This document shows positions 1-8,263 of a DNA stretch of 39,641 nucleotides, in pieces. Source of the stretch: Mycobacterium sp. (GTDB taxonomy: Bacteria > Actinomycetota > Actinomycetes > Mycobacteriales > Mycobacteriaceae); contig NZ_JAOPWB010000075.1 in the NCBI RefSeq assembly GCF_025965855.1, positions 1-39,641 on the forward strand, read 5' to 3'. Made by a program: the position numbers and the translations under genes. Numbering within the stretch: the first letter of the stretch is position 1; every line of letters begins with the position of its first letter. The notes beneath the pieces are model-generated. The model saw nothing but the letters and a program-made list of their open reading frames with translations, was not told the origin of the DNA and did no database searches.

Positions 1-741
1 TTCGTGTAGCCACTCGTCGTTTTTCGGCCGAACCGCGGCGACGGGACGGCCCAGGGCTTGGGCGTATTGCTCGGCGAGCTCGTCGACGTCAAGCGTTGCG
101 GGACCGGTCAATTCATAAACCGCGCCGAGGTGGCCCCGCGGCGCGGTCAGCACCGCGGTGATGACATCGGCGACGTCGCTGGATGCGACGGGGGACGTGC
201 GGCCGAGTCCGAACGGCAGGGACAAGCATCCGGTTTCTCGGATCGAGCGGGCGGCCAACGTCGCGAAGAGCGGGTTATCGAGCAGGACGGTCGGCCGGAT
301 GTGCACCGCCGGCACGCGCGACCAATTGATGACGCGCTCGGCGAGCCAATGCAGGCGTTGGTGTTTGGATTCCTCCGTGCTGGTGGCGGTCATCTGGGAG
401 ACCGTCATCTGCGACATGTTGACCAACACTTCCAGGCCGCCGAGCTCCTCCGCGGCGACGCACACCACGGTGGTGGCCTGCAGGTAATCCGGTGAGACGC
501 TCATGTTGAAGAACATCCTGTCGATGCCGGACATCGCCGCGAAGACGTCGACCGGGTTCGTCAGGTCACCGACGATCACCTCGGCGCCTTGGGCGCGCAG
601 TGCGTCGGCGCGAGCGTCGTCGCGGTGCACCATCGCCCGAACCGCCTCGCCCCGGCCGAGCAGTTGGGTCACCACCTGCGGACTGATACCCGCGACACCG
701 CCGCCGGCGCCCGTGACGAGGTAGCTGCGTGGCTCTGCCAT
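1..741 (-). CDS. NmrA-like NAD(P)-binding protein, C-terminus cut by window edge
   Basis: The frame is open from an ATG at 741 to the left edge, giving 247 residues without a stop. The N-terminus MAEPRSYLVTGAGGGVAG carries a glycine-rich Rossmann motif (TGAGGGVAG) for NAD(P). Further along are IVGDLTNP, VLVNMSQMTVSQ and HIRPTVLLDN, the pattern of atypical SDR/NmrA proteins, which either sense NAD(P) or reduce quinones or azo compounds. The catalytic YxxxK pair of classical SDRs is not evident, as is usual for NmrA relatives. An AAAGGTG ribosome site precedes the start. It is divergent from the reductase gene at 1017. Family is fairly sure; the substrate is unknown. Confidence 0.85.
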   Translation of the reverse strand, partial: MAEPRSYLVTGAGGGVAGISPQVVTQLLGRGEAVRAMVHRDDARADALRAQGAEVIVGDLTNPVDVFAAMSGIDRMFFNMSVSPDYLQATTVVCVAAEELGGLEVLVNMSQMTVSQMTATSTEESKHQRLHWLAERVINWSRVPAVHIRPTVLLDNPLFATLAARSIRETGCLSLPFGLGRTSPVASSDVADVITAVLTAPRGHLGAVYELTGPATLDVDELAEQYAQALGRPVAAVRPKNDEWLHE

Positions 742-1016
742 GAAAACACCTTTGTCTCAACGGGTTTGGAGCTGATCCTAGACCCGCGGGCGTGCCGAGA
801 CCGGTCGGTGCACACGAATGATCCTGTGTGCAACGGCGTACCGAGACGTATATGAGGGGTAAATGGCCAGGTAAACGAGATTTTCGGGGCCAAGCCGCCG
901 ATCACGGAGCACGGTTCAGCGAACATGTGTTTATTGAACGGCAGGTTTGGGAAGCCCATCGGGAACCGCGAATCAATCGATTGACGGTAACTTCGATCAG
1001 ACCACGGGAATGACTT
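742..1016. promoter_or_regulatory. Divergent intergenic region with two perfect palindromes
   Basis: This 275-bp gap separates the NmrA-like gene from the reductase/desaturase operon and must hold both promoters. Two symmetric elements stand out. TGCACAC-N10-GTGTGCA occupies 809-832, with 7-bp perfect arms. TCAATCGATTGA at 973-984 is a perfect 12-bp palindrome, 32 bp before the start at 1017. Either could be an operator. No clear -10/-35 pair could be assigned. Confidence 0.5.
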
Positions 1017-2144
1017 ATGGGTTCTCCGCTTCGTAGCCTCGCTCGATGGAGCACAGCTCCCGCGAAAGGCGTCCAGACTGCCAAGTCCTGGGTCAACGTG
1101 CCTCGGGGGTTGGCCGCCCGGGCGACCACCCCGCTGTTGCCCGACGACTATCTCAAGATGCTCAATCCGCTGTGGTCAGCGCGGGAGTTGCGCGGCCTCA
1201 TCGTGGACGTGCACCCCGAAACCGCCGATTCGGCCACCGTCACGATCAAGCCCGGCTGGGGCTTTTCGGGGCGGTACACGCCAGGCCAGTACGTCGGAAT
1301 CGGATTGCGCATCGACGGCCGATGGCATTGGCGCTCCTATTCGTTGACGTCGATCCCGAGGCGCGACAACAAGAACCTCACCATCACCGTCAAGGCCACC
1401 CCCGAGGGTTTCCTGTCGACCCACCTGGTCAACGGCGTCAAACCGGGCACCATCGTGCGCCTGGCCTCCCCCAAAGGAGACTTCGCGCTGCCCGACCCGC
1501 CGCCGCAGAAGATCCTGTTCATCACCGCCGGAAGCGGAATCACCCCGGTGATGGCCATCCTGCGCACCCTCAGGTCCCGCGGGCAACACGCGGACATCGC
1601 GCACATTCATTCGGCGCCCGGCACGGACGAGGTGATCTTTCAAGACGAATTGCGCGAGCTCGAAAACACCCAGCAGGGCTATCGACTCCACCTGCAGCTC
1701 ACGCAGACTCAGGGTCATATTGATTTCGAGCATCTCGCCGACATCGTGGCCGACTGGCGGGAGCGCCCGGCCTGGGTGTGCGGGCCGCCCGCCCTGCTGG
1801 ACACGGTCGAAGAGGTTTGGAAGGGCGCCGGTTGCAGCGATCAACTGCACCTGGAGCGCTTCACCATCGCCGCCACCGACAAGGGCGGCGAAGGGGGAAC
1901 GGTTACCTTCGCCATATCAGACAAGACCATCGAGATAGACGGCGCCACATCGCTTTTGGAAGCCGGTGAAAAAGTGGGGATCCAGATGCCCTTCGGCTGC
2001 CGGATGGGCATCTGCCAGACGTGCGTGCTTCCGCTGGAATCCGGGCACGTCCGCGACTTCAGGTCGGGGATCGAACACCGCGAAGGTGACCGCATCCAGA
2101 CCTGCATCTCCACGGCGTCCGGAAACTGCACCATCAAGATCTAA
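1017..2144 (+). CDS. Flavin/[2Fe-2S] ferredoxin reductase, electron donor to the desaturase
   Basis: The 375-residue protein has a ferredoxin-NADP reductase-type flavin domain (RSYSLTS for FAD, residues about 112-118) and an NAD(P)-binding segment ([14 protein letters not shown], about residues 170-183). A C-terminal plant-type [2Fe-2S] domain has ligands C328, C333, C336 and C363. This architecture and the gene order match M. tuberculosis Rv3230c-desA3, where the reductase passes NADPH electrons to the stearoyl-CoA desaturase. The start ATG follows ACGGGA. The desaturase begins 10 bp after its stop, so the two are almost certainly co-transcribed. The N-terminus is basic, without an obvious signal peptide. 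Confidence 0.93.
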   Translation: MGSPLRSLARWSTAPAKGVQTAKSWVNVPRGLAARATTPLLPDDYLKMLNPLWSARELRGLIVDVHPETADSATVTIKPGWGFSGRYTPGQYVGIGLRIDGRWHWRSYSLTSIPRRDNKNLTITVKATPEGFLSTHLVNGVKPGTIVRLASPKGDFALPDPPPQKILFITAGSGITPVMAILRTLRSRGQHADIAHIHSAPGTDEVIFQDELRELENTQQGYRLHLQLTQTQGHIDFEHLADIVADWRERPAWVCGPPALLDTVEEVWKGAGCSDQLHLERFTIAATDKGGEGGTVTFAISDKTIEIDGATSLLEAGEKVGIQMPFGCRMGICQTCVLPLESGHVRDFRSGIEHREGDRIQTCISTASGNCTIKI

Positions 2145-2154
2145 GGGGAAACGA

Positions 2155-3387
2155 ATGGCAATCACCGACATCAAGGAATACGCACACCTGACCACTGAGG
2201 ATGTCGAGCAGCTCGCTCACGAACTGGACACGATTCGCGCCGACATCGAGGCGTCTCGGGGTGAGCGCGACGCCCGGTATATCCGCCGATCGATTCAGCT
2301 GCAGCGCGCGCTTGCCGCGGGTGGGCGAATTGCGTTGTTCGCCAGCAGAGACAAGCTGGCGTGGATCACTGGCACCGCGATGCTCGCGACGGCAAAGATC
2401 ATCGAAAACATGGAGCTGGGCCACAACATCACCCATGGCCAGTGGGACTGGATGAACGATCCGGAAATCCACTCCACCGAGTGGGAGTGGGACACCACCT
2501 GCCCGAGCGTGCAGTGGAAGCACTCCCACAACTTCGTCCACCACAAGTACACCAACGTCGTCGGCCTCGACGGCGACGTCGGCTACGGGATCATGCGTGT
2601 CACCCGCGACCAACATTGGGAAGGCTGGATGCTGGGCAACCCCGTCTACAACCTGTTGCTGGGAACGCTGTTCGAGTGGGGCGTCGCATTGCACCACATC
2701 GAAACGGTCAAGATTCGTAAAAAGCAGAAGACCTGGGCCGAAGCCCGCAAGGACCTGCGAGTGATCGGCAAGAAGGTGGCCAAGCAGGCCGGCAAGGACT
2801 ACCTGGTCTTTCCCGCGCTGACCGGGCGCAACTGGAAGCACACCCTCAAAGCCAACCTGACGGCCAACCTCATCCGTAACTACTGGTCCTACATGGTGAT
2901 CTTCTGCGGCCATTTTCCCGACGGCGCAGAGAAATTCACCGTCGAGGAGTTCGAGAACGAGACCAAGGGGGAGTGGTATCTGCGCCAGATGCTCGGTTCG
3001 GCGAACTTCAACGCCGGGCCCTTCATGGCGTTCATCAGCGGCAACCTGTGCTACCAGATCGAACACCACCTCTTCCCGGACCTGCCCAGCAATCGCTACG
3101 CGGAGATCGGCGTGCGGGTGCGCGAGCTGTGCGACAAGTACGACCTGCCGTACACCACGGGATCCCTTGGCCGCCAGTACATGCAGTCGTTCTGGACGAT
3201 TCTCAAACTCGCCTTGCCCGACAAGCTGCTCAAGGCGACCCGCGACGACGCCCGGGAGACGCGCTCGGAGCTGAAGTTTCGCGTCCGCGCGGGGCTTCGC
3301 GAGAGCTTCATCGATCCGGGTACGGGCAAACGACGCGGCCTGCGCACCGCGCTGCGTGAGCTGCGTTCGTGTGACTTGTCGGCGTAG
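2155..3387 (+). CDS. Membrane fatty acyl-CoA desaturase, DesA3-like paralogue
   Basis: This 410-residue protein belongs to the membrane FA_desaturase family and probably inserts a double bond into a fatty acyl-CoA using di-iron and O2. The three histidine boxes are visible: HNITH (90-94), HSHNFVHH (123-130) and QIEHH (301-305). The N-terminus MAITDIKEYAHLT resembles M. tuberculosis DesA3. The divergent middle part suggests a paralogue rather than the exact orthologue, so no symbol is given. The start ATG at 2155 follows AGGGGA; the frame is open further upstream, but that part overlaps the reductase. It is paired with its reductase at 1017-2144. Regiospecificity cannot be read from sequence. 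Confidence 0.93.
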   Translation: MAITDIKEYAHLTTEDVEQLAHELDTIRADIEASRGERDARYIRRSIQLQRALAAGGRIALFASRDKLAWITGTAMLATAKIIENMELGHNITHGQWDWMNDPEIHSTEWEWDTTCPSVQWKHSHNFVHHKYTNVVGLDGDVGYGIMRVTRDQHWEGWMLGNPVYNLLLGTLFEWGVALHHIETVKIRKKQKTWAEARKDLRVIGKKVAKQAGKDYLVFPALTGRNWKHTLKANLTANLIRNYWSYMVIFCGHFPDGAEKFTVEEFENETKGEWYLRQMLGSANFNAGPFMAFISGNLCYQIEHHLFPDLPSNRYAEIGVRVRELCDKYDLPYTTGSLGRQYMQSFWTILKLALPDKLLKATRDDARETRSELKFRVRAGLRESFIDPGTGKRRGLRTALRELRSCDLSA

Positions 3388-3441
3388 CAAACCCCGCGCC
3401 CTCGCCGGTCGACAGCCCGATGGAGTCCCCGAGGTTTGACC

Positions 3442-3460
3442 TTTGGTAAGGCAACCCTTA
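3442..3460 (+). promoter_or_regulatory. IdeR (iron) box-like operator
   Basis: TTTGGTAAGGCAACCCTTA matches the mycobacterial IdeR consensus TTAGGTTAGGCTAACCTAA at 14 of 19 positions, with the central symmetry kept. A second right half-site (GGTAACCTAC) follows within 20 bp. It lies about 150 bp before the irtA remnant. irtA in M. tuberculosis is a known IdeR target repressed by Fe-IdeR, so the position fits. The match is imperfect and binding is inferred. Confidence 0.65.
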
Positions 3461-3610
3461 GTTTGTGGGTAACCTACTAGCTGAAGGGTGCCAGATGCAG
3501 TTCGTCGCGTCCTGTCGGGGAGGGCGACCTCCTTTTATTGTGGCGGTGCCGCCGAGTCATCCGATCAGCGAGGTCGCGGCGGAACTCAGCGGCCCGGGAG
3601 AGTACCGCTG

Positions 3611-4506
3611 ATGGCGCGCGGATTGCAGGGTGTAATTTTACGGAGTTTCGGCGCCCGCGACCACATGGCAACCGTGATCGAAACTGTTCGGATTGCGCCA
3701 CATTTCGTGCGTGTGCGCATGGTGTCGCCGACATTGTTCGAAGAAGTGAAGGCCGAACCGGGCGGCGTGGCTGCGGTTCTGGTTTCCCGACCCGGGCGGG
3801 TCGAATACCGAGTTCCAGCGCGCATACACGATCTCCGAGGCGGACGTCACCGCCGGCAGGTTCGCGGTCGACATTGTGCTGCACGACCCAGCCGGCCCGG
3901 CGTCGTCGTGGGCGCAGACCGTGCAACCCGGCACGACGGTCGCGGCCATGTCGCTGATGGGCTCGTCTCGCTTCGACGCACCGGACGAGTCTCCGGCCGG
4001 CTACCTGCTCATCGGGGACTCGGCATCGATCCCGGCGATGAACGGAATCGTCGCAACCGCCCCCGACGACGTCGCGATCGAGATGTACCTCGAGCAGCAC
4101 GACGACAACGACACGCTGATCCCGGTCGCCGAACATCCCCGGCTGCGGGCGCATTGGGTTGCGCGGCGCGACGAAAAGTCGCTGGCCGCGGCGATCGAAC
4201 GTCAGGACTGGTCGGACTGGTATGTGTGGGCGACACCAGAGGCCGCGACCCTTAAGCATGTCCGAAGGCGGCTGCGCGACGAGTTCGGGTTTCCCAAGTC
4301 CGCGATACACGCCCAGGCCTATTGGAGCGCCGGGCGAGCGATGGGCACTCGCCGCGGAGACGAGCCGGAAACCCCCGTCGCTACCCCGCGGGTGCCCGAT
4401 GACAGGCAGGCGGAAGGCATTGCAGCAGATGGCCGCGGGTGGACGTTTCGAAGAATTTTGGCGGCAGCAGCGGGACGCCACCGAATGGCGCATCTTCGCC
4501 GAATAG
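3611..4506 (+). pseudogene. irtA: irtA-irtB remnant: SIP domain of IrtA joined to the tail of IrtB
   Basis: From ATG 3611 the translation [18 protein letters not shown] reproduces the N-terminus of IrtA, whose siderophore-interacting (SIP) domain reduces imported ferric carboxymycobactin. A single extra base near 3761-3768 shifts the frame inside the SIP domain. Removing it restores [18 protein letters not shown], and the match continues to [16 protein letters not shown]. After about 4400 another frame reads [20 protein letters not shown] and stops at 4506. This is the extreme C-terminus of IrtB-type ABC exporters. The transmembrane and ATPase parts of IrtA and nearly all of IrtB are missing, roughly 3.4 kb compared with the 859- and 579-residue M. 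tuberculosis proteins. The locus is not a working transporter; the SIP part could at most be a stand-alone reductase if the frameshift were an error. Confidence 0.9.
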
Positions 4507-4588
4507 GTCAGCATGATTGACCGCGGCTCTTGCGGTATGCCTTACAGTTGATCGGTCAGTTGCCCGTGGGAATGCTGGAGGCCTGCTT

Positions 4589-5666
4589 ATGAGTGCTGTG
4601 GTGTCGATTCCGCGGTACCCCGGCGACGTGACCCCCGAATGGTTGTCGGCCGCGCTCAGCGAACGCCGCGCACCCGTCGAGGTATCGGGCGTCGACGTGG
4701 TTGCGATCGGCACCGGCCAGACCGGCGCGACCTACCGGGTGACGGCCGGCTACGCGACGGATCCCGGTGATCTGCCGCAGACCTTTGTGATCAAGCTGCC
4801 GGCGCAGGACGACACGGTGCGCGACCGCGTCGTCATCGGCTATCGCAGCGAATGCGCCTTCTACTCGTCAGTGGCCGATCGGGTGCAGGTGCCGACACCG
4901 CAGTGCTTTTACTGCGAGATCACCGAGGACGCAATGGATTTTGCCCTGCTGCTCGCCGATCAAGCGCCGGCGGTGCAGGGCGACCAGCTCGCCGGCTGTG
5001 GTGAAGCCGAAGCGCGCCTTGCGGTTACCGCTCTGGCCGGCCTGCACGCGCCCAGCTGGTGCGATCCATTCTGGCTGGATTTTCCGGGCATCGCGTTTGC
5101 GCGGCCGGACGAAGCCGGTGCCAACGGCATGGGCGAGGTGGCGAAGATGAGCGCCGAGATCGCGCTCGAGAAGCTGGGCGATCGTATGAGCCGCGCGGAC
5201 CGCGAGACCTTCAGTGCGGCAATGGATTTGGTGGCGCCTTGGCTGCTGGCCGAGTATGACCGGTTTGCCCTGCTGCACGGGGATTATCGGCTGGACAACA
5301 TGTTGTTCGATCCGGACCGAACGCGGGTCAGCGTGGTCGACTGGCAGACGCTCGGCGTGGGCCTGCCGGCCAGGGATCTCGCGTACTTCACCGCGACCAG
5401 CCTGAACTCGCAACCTGCGCGCAAGCATAGAAGAAGGCCTCGTTGCCGACTATCACCGCGCGTTAACGAGCTGCGCGGTCACCGACTATGACCGCGAAAC
5501 GTGCTGGCGTGATTACCGGCTCGGCGTGCTGCAGGCGCCGCTGATCTCGGCGCTGGGGTTCGCCTTCGCGGCCGCCACCGAGCGCGGCGACGACATGGTG
5601 CTCGCCATGCTGAGCCGCGGCTGTCGGGCCATCCGCGAGCTGGGGACGCTGGAATTGATCGGTTAG
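4589..5666 (+). pseudogene. Phosphotransferase (APH/ecdysteroid-kinase-like) gene with a frameshift
   Basis: The gene begins at ATG 4589 behind TGGAGG and encodes an aminoglycoside-phosphotransferase-fold enzyme. Visible motifs are FVIKLP (ATP lysine), LLHGDYRLDNMLFD (catalytic loop, Brenner motif) and VVDWQTLGVGLPARDLAYF (DFG-equivalent metal site). Around 5409-5412 one extra base shifts the frame just after the catalytic core. Removing it restores LRASIEEGLVADYHRAL and runs on to TAG at 5664-5666. The total of 1078 nt is 359 codons plus one base. The C-terminal helical part, about 85 residues, is therefore lost if the insertion is real. In mycobacteria such proteins often accompany acyl-CoA genes and may phosphorylate small hydroxylated substrates, not necessarily antibiotics. 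Its stop overlaps the convergent stop of the next gene. Confidence 0.8.
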
Positions 5667-6088
5667 AGGTCGCCGGTGAAATCGGCGGTGAGCCACCGGT
5701 CGGGGCGGATGGTGAACAGCACCTCGTCAACGCCCTCCATGCTGCGGACGAACGCGCGCCCGCCTTCCTCGCCGAGGTAACGGATGGCGATGGCTTCCTG
5801 GACGTCGGCCGGGGCCGGTCTGGTCGTATCGACGACCGTGCCCTCAACCACCACGTATTGATACGGCGGCTCCTCGTGCTGAACCACCAGCGTCACCGCG
5901 CCGGCCCGCTCGATGAGCCTCGCCTTGCGGCTAGCGGACCCGGTGTTGACCCGGATGTTTCCATCGCGCGTGTAGTCGTACCAGATCGGGACGCTGGCCG
6001 GGGGCCGGCCGTCGGCGGCGACGGACAGCACCGCGACGTGCTTGGCGGCGAGGAACTCCTGACGTTCGGCTTCGCTGAGACTTCTCAT
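5663..6088 (-). CDS. PNPOx-like/F420-dependent flavoprotein (split-barrel fold)
   Basis: The 141-residue protein starting MRSLSEAERQEFLAAKHVAVLSV has the features of the pyridoxamine-5'-phosphate-oxidase-like split barrel: an early AVLSVAADGRPPASVPIWYDY strand pair, then VNTGSASRKARLIER and a C-terminal RPDRWLTADF. Relatives bind FMN or F420 and reduce small molecules. The ATG at 6088 is chosen because it gives the usual family N-terminus; a GTG at 6094 and a TTG at 6106 are alternatives, and none has a strong ribosome site. Its TAA overlaps the TAG of the convergent phosphotransferase gene. Cofactor and substrate cannot be determined here. Confidence 0.8.
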   Translation of the reverse strand: MRSLSEAERQEFLAAKHVAVLSVAADGRPPASVPIWYDYTRDGNIRVNTGSASRKARLIERAGAVTLVVQHEEPPYQYVVVEGTVVDTTRPAPADVQEAIAIRYLGEEGGRAFVRSMEGVDEVLFTIRPDRWLTADFTGDL

Positions 6089-6116
6089 GGGCACTATGAA
6101 CGCCAATCCCCAAGGG

Positions 6117-6197
6117 CTATTCCCGGTATGGCCCCTGGCCCTGGCCGCGCGCCGCCCCGGTGATGAAAGCCACCCGCCCCGCTAACCTGCCGCTCAT
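6117..6197 (-). pseudogene. 5' fragment of a short-chain dehydrogenase gene
   Basis: Twenty-six codons read [20 protein letters not shown], then leave the family pattern and stop at 6117. The fragment is the N-terminal beta-strand and TGxxxGxG cofactor loop of an SDR; GAARGQG is typical of mycobacterial, often mycofactocin-associated, SDRs of about 270 residues. Its ATG overlaps the TGA of the upstream acyl-CoA dehydrogenase (ATGA), so the two were once translationally coupled. About 90 percent of the gene is gone, with a deletion junction near 6120-6140. A 26-residue peptide cannot have dehydrogenase activity. Confidence 0.75.
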
Positions 6198-7366
6198 CGC
6201 TGCGCCGCCTTGACGAGGTTCGAACCGATGATCAGACGTTGGATCTCGCTGGTGCCCTCGTAGAGCCGCAGCAGCCGCACGTCGCGATAGATGCGTTCGA
6301 CGGGAACGCCGTGCATGTAGCCGCTGCCGCCGTGGATCTGCACCGCGAGATCGGCGACCTTGCCGGCCATTTCGGTGCAGAACAGCTTGGCCGCCGAGGG
6401 CGCGATCCGGCGGTCTTGATTGGTGACCCACGCCCGCGCGGCGTCGCGGACGAGCGCGCGCCCGGCCAGCACCCCGGTCTGCTGGTCGGCGAGCATCGCC
6501 TGCACCAGTTGAAAGCTTCCGATGGGCGTCCCGCCCTGCGTCGCGGTCGCGGCATACGCCACCGATTCGTCGAGCGCGCGCTGGGCAGCGCCTACCGCGA
6601 GGGCGGCGATGTGCACCCGGCCGCGCGCCAAGGAGGTCATCGCCGCTCGGTAACCGATGTCCTCACTGCCTCCGATCAGCGCGTCGCTTCCGACGCGGAC
6701 GTCGCTGAAGCCGACGTCGGCGGTCCACGCGCCCTCCTGGCCCATCTTCGCGTCCTTGGCGCCCACCTGAACGCCCGCGGCGTCGGCGGGAACCAGGAAC
6801 ACGGCGATCCCCGGCCCCTGGTCGTCGGCCGGTCTGGTTCGCGCGAACACCACGAACAGGTTGGCGACGGGCGCGTTGGTGATGAAGCGCTTGTCACCGG
6901 AGATCACCCAGTCGTCACCGTCGCGCACGGCCTTGGTGCGCAGGCCCGCGGGGTTCGATCCCGCGCCGGGCTCGGTCAGCGCGAAGGAGGCGACGACCTC
7001 GCCGGAGGCCATCGACTCCAGCCAGCGGCCCTTCTGTGCGTTGGTGCCGAAGCCGACGAGAACCTGTCCGGCGATGCCGTTGTTGGTGCCGAACATCGAT
7101 CGCACCGCGAGCGAGGTGTATCCCAATTCCATTGCCAGCTCGACGTCTTGGATGAGATTCACGCCGAGGCCGCCCCACCGCTGGGGGATCGCATATCCGA
7201 ACAGACCCATCTTCTTGGCCTGGTCGCGCAGATCGTCCGGCACCCGGTCATCCGTCAGGATCTCTTGCTCGCGCGGGACGACGGCGCTGCGGACGAAGTG
7301 ACGGGTCTGGGCGAGGATCTCCCGGAAGTCTTCGTCGGGCACTTCCTGGACTTCGGCGCTCGTCAT
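6194..7366 (-). CDS. Acyl-CoA dehydrogenase (FadE family)
   Basis: This 390-residue FAD enzyme oxidises an acyl-CoA to the 2-enoyl-CoA. Visible signatures are [14 protein letters not shown] (FAD and substrate contacts, about residues 129-142), [20 protein letters not shown], and the near-C-terminal [14 protein letters not shown] containing the EGTSE motif. Length and motifs are those of short/medium-chain family members. An AGGAG element precedes ATG 7366. It is divergent from the SDR gene at 7499, and an SDR fragment was coupled to its 3' end. Acyl specificity is unknown. Confidence 0.93.
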   Translation of the reverse strand: MTSAEVQEVPDEDFREILAQTRHFVRSAVVPREQEILTDDRVPDDLRDQAKKMGLFGYAIPQRWGGLGVNLIQDVELAMELGYTSLAVRSMFGTNNGIAGQVLVGFGTNAQKGRWLESMASGEVVASFALTEPGAGSNPAGLRTKAVRDGDDWVISGDKRFITNAPVANLFVVFARTRPADDQGPGIAVFLVPADAAGVQVGAKDAKMGQEGAWTADVGFSDVRVGSDALIGGSEDIGYRAAMTSLARGRVHIAALAVGAAQRALDESVAYAATATQGGTPIGSFQLVQAMLADQQTGVLAGRALVRDAARAWVTNQDRRIAPSAAKLFCTEMAGKVADLAVQIHGGSGYMHGVPVERIYRDVRLLRLYEGTSEIQRLIIGSNLVKAAQR

Positions 7367-7498
7367 GGGCAGAGGCTCCTCTTTGGCACTTATCGCTCGG
7401 GTTCACCCACCCGGCGTCGGCCACGATCCTATATGAAATATGATATTCGACCATCGGGTACCCCATGGCGGGAGCAAAGCAAGGGAGGCGGGATTCAC
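7367..7498. promoter_or_regulatory. Divergent promoter region with an AT-rich core
   Basis: The 132-bp gap between two divergent starts must contain both promoters. A strikingly AT-rich stretch at 7429-7449 (TATATGAAATATGATATTC) contrasts with the GC-rich surroundings. TATGAT at 7439-7444 would suit a -10 element for the operon at 7499. The 19-bp dyad found upstream of the right-hand genes is absent. The site may be bound by the GntR regulator encoded at the end of the operon; this is inference. Confidence 0.5.
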
Positions 7499-8239
7499 GT
7501 GTCGTTGCTGGACGGTCAGACTGCAGTCGTCACAGGTGGTGCACAAGGCCTGGGCTTCGCGATAGCGGAGAGATTCGTCGCCGAGGGAGCGCGGGTCGTG
7601 CTCGGGGACGTCAATCTCGAGGCGACTCAAGCCGCGGCCAAGCAGCTGGGAGGCGAGGAGGTGGCGCTGGCGGTCCGCTGCGATGTGACTCAAGCGGCCG
7701 AGGTCGAAACCTTGATCCAGACCGCCGTCGAGCGCTTCGGTGGCCTGGACATCATGGTCAACAACGCCGGAATCACCCGCGACGCGACGATGCGCAAGAT
7801 GACCGAAGAGCAGTTCGATCAGGTCATCGACGTGCACCTGAAGGGAACGTGGAACGGCATCCGGCTGGCGGCGGCGATCATGCGGGAAAATAAGCGCGGC
7901 GCCATCGTGAACATGTCATCCGTGTCGGGCAAGGTCGGCATGGTCGGCCAGACCAACTATTCCGCGGCCAAGGCCGGGATCGTCGGGATGACCAAGGCCG
8001 CGGCCAAAGAGCTTGCCTACCTTGGGGTGCGGGTTAACGCGATCGCTCCCGGCCTGATTCGGTCGGCCATGACGGAGGCTATGCCGCAACGGATTTGGGA
8101 CGAAAAGGTGGCCGAGATTCCCATGGGCCGCGCCGGGGAGCCCAGCGAGGTCGCCACGGTGGCCTTGTTCCTGGCCTCCGATCTGTCCTCGTACATGACC
8201 GGCACCGTGATGGAAGTCACGGGCGGCCGGCACATCTGA
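7499..8239 (+). CDS. SDR-family 3-oxoacyl reductase / 3-hydroxyacyl-CoA dehydrogenase (FabG-like)
   Basis: The 246-residue protein is a classical SDR with TGGAQGLG (cofactor loop), [14 protein letters not shown], catalytic serine in IVNMSSVSG and the YSAAK catalytic pair. [10 protein letters not shown] closes the protein. FabG-like enzymes interconvert 3-oxo- and 3-hydroxyacyl thioesters; placed directly before a thiolase, this one probably acts as a 3-hydroxyacyl-CoA dehydrogenase in degradation. GTG 7499 is chosen because GGGAGG lies about 11 bp upstream. It is the first gene of the operon running to the GntR gene. Confidence 0.92.
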   Translation: MSLLDGQTAVVTGGAQGLGFAIAERFVAEGARVVLGDVNLEATQAAAKQLGGEEVALAVRCDVTQAAEVETLIQTAVERFGGLDIMVNNAGITRDATMRKMTEEQFDQVIDVHLKGTWNGIRLAAAIMRENKRGAIVNMSSVSGKVGMVGQTNYSAAKAGIVGMTKAAAKELAYLGVRVNAIAPGLIRSAMTEAMPQRIWDEKVAEIPMGRAGEPSEVATVALFLASDLSSYMTGTVMEVTGGRHI

Positions 8240-8263
8240 GTGGACCGGAATGGAATGGTGAAT

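Noticed and set aside
2134..3390. Long open frame (418 codons) on the minus strand over the desaturase gene
   Set aside because: It is the antisense shadow of a gene with all three histidine boxes; its translation has no family pattern.
4542..4549. TTACAGTT upstream of the phosphotransferase-like gene, similar to the dyad half-site
   Set aside because: It lacks the final A and the matching GTA/TAC partner at 19-bp spacing.
4589..5666. Aminoglycoside resistance gene
   Set aside because: The fold is shared, but the acyl-CoA gene context and family breadth give no support for antibiotic phosphorylation, and the gene is frameshifted.
6239..7498. In-frame upstream extension of the SDR gene through the whole opposite dehydrogenase gene
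   Set aside because: It is antisense to a conserved dehydrogenase; the SDR start at 7499 has a good ribosome site.
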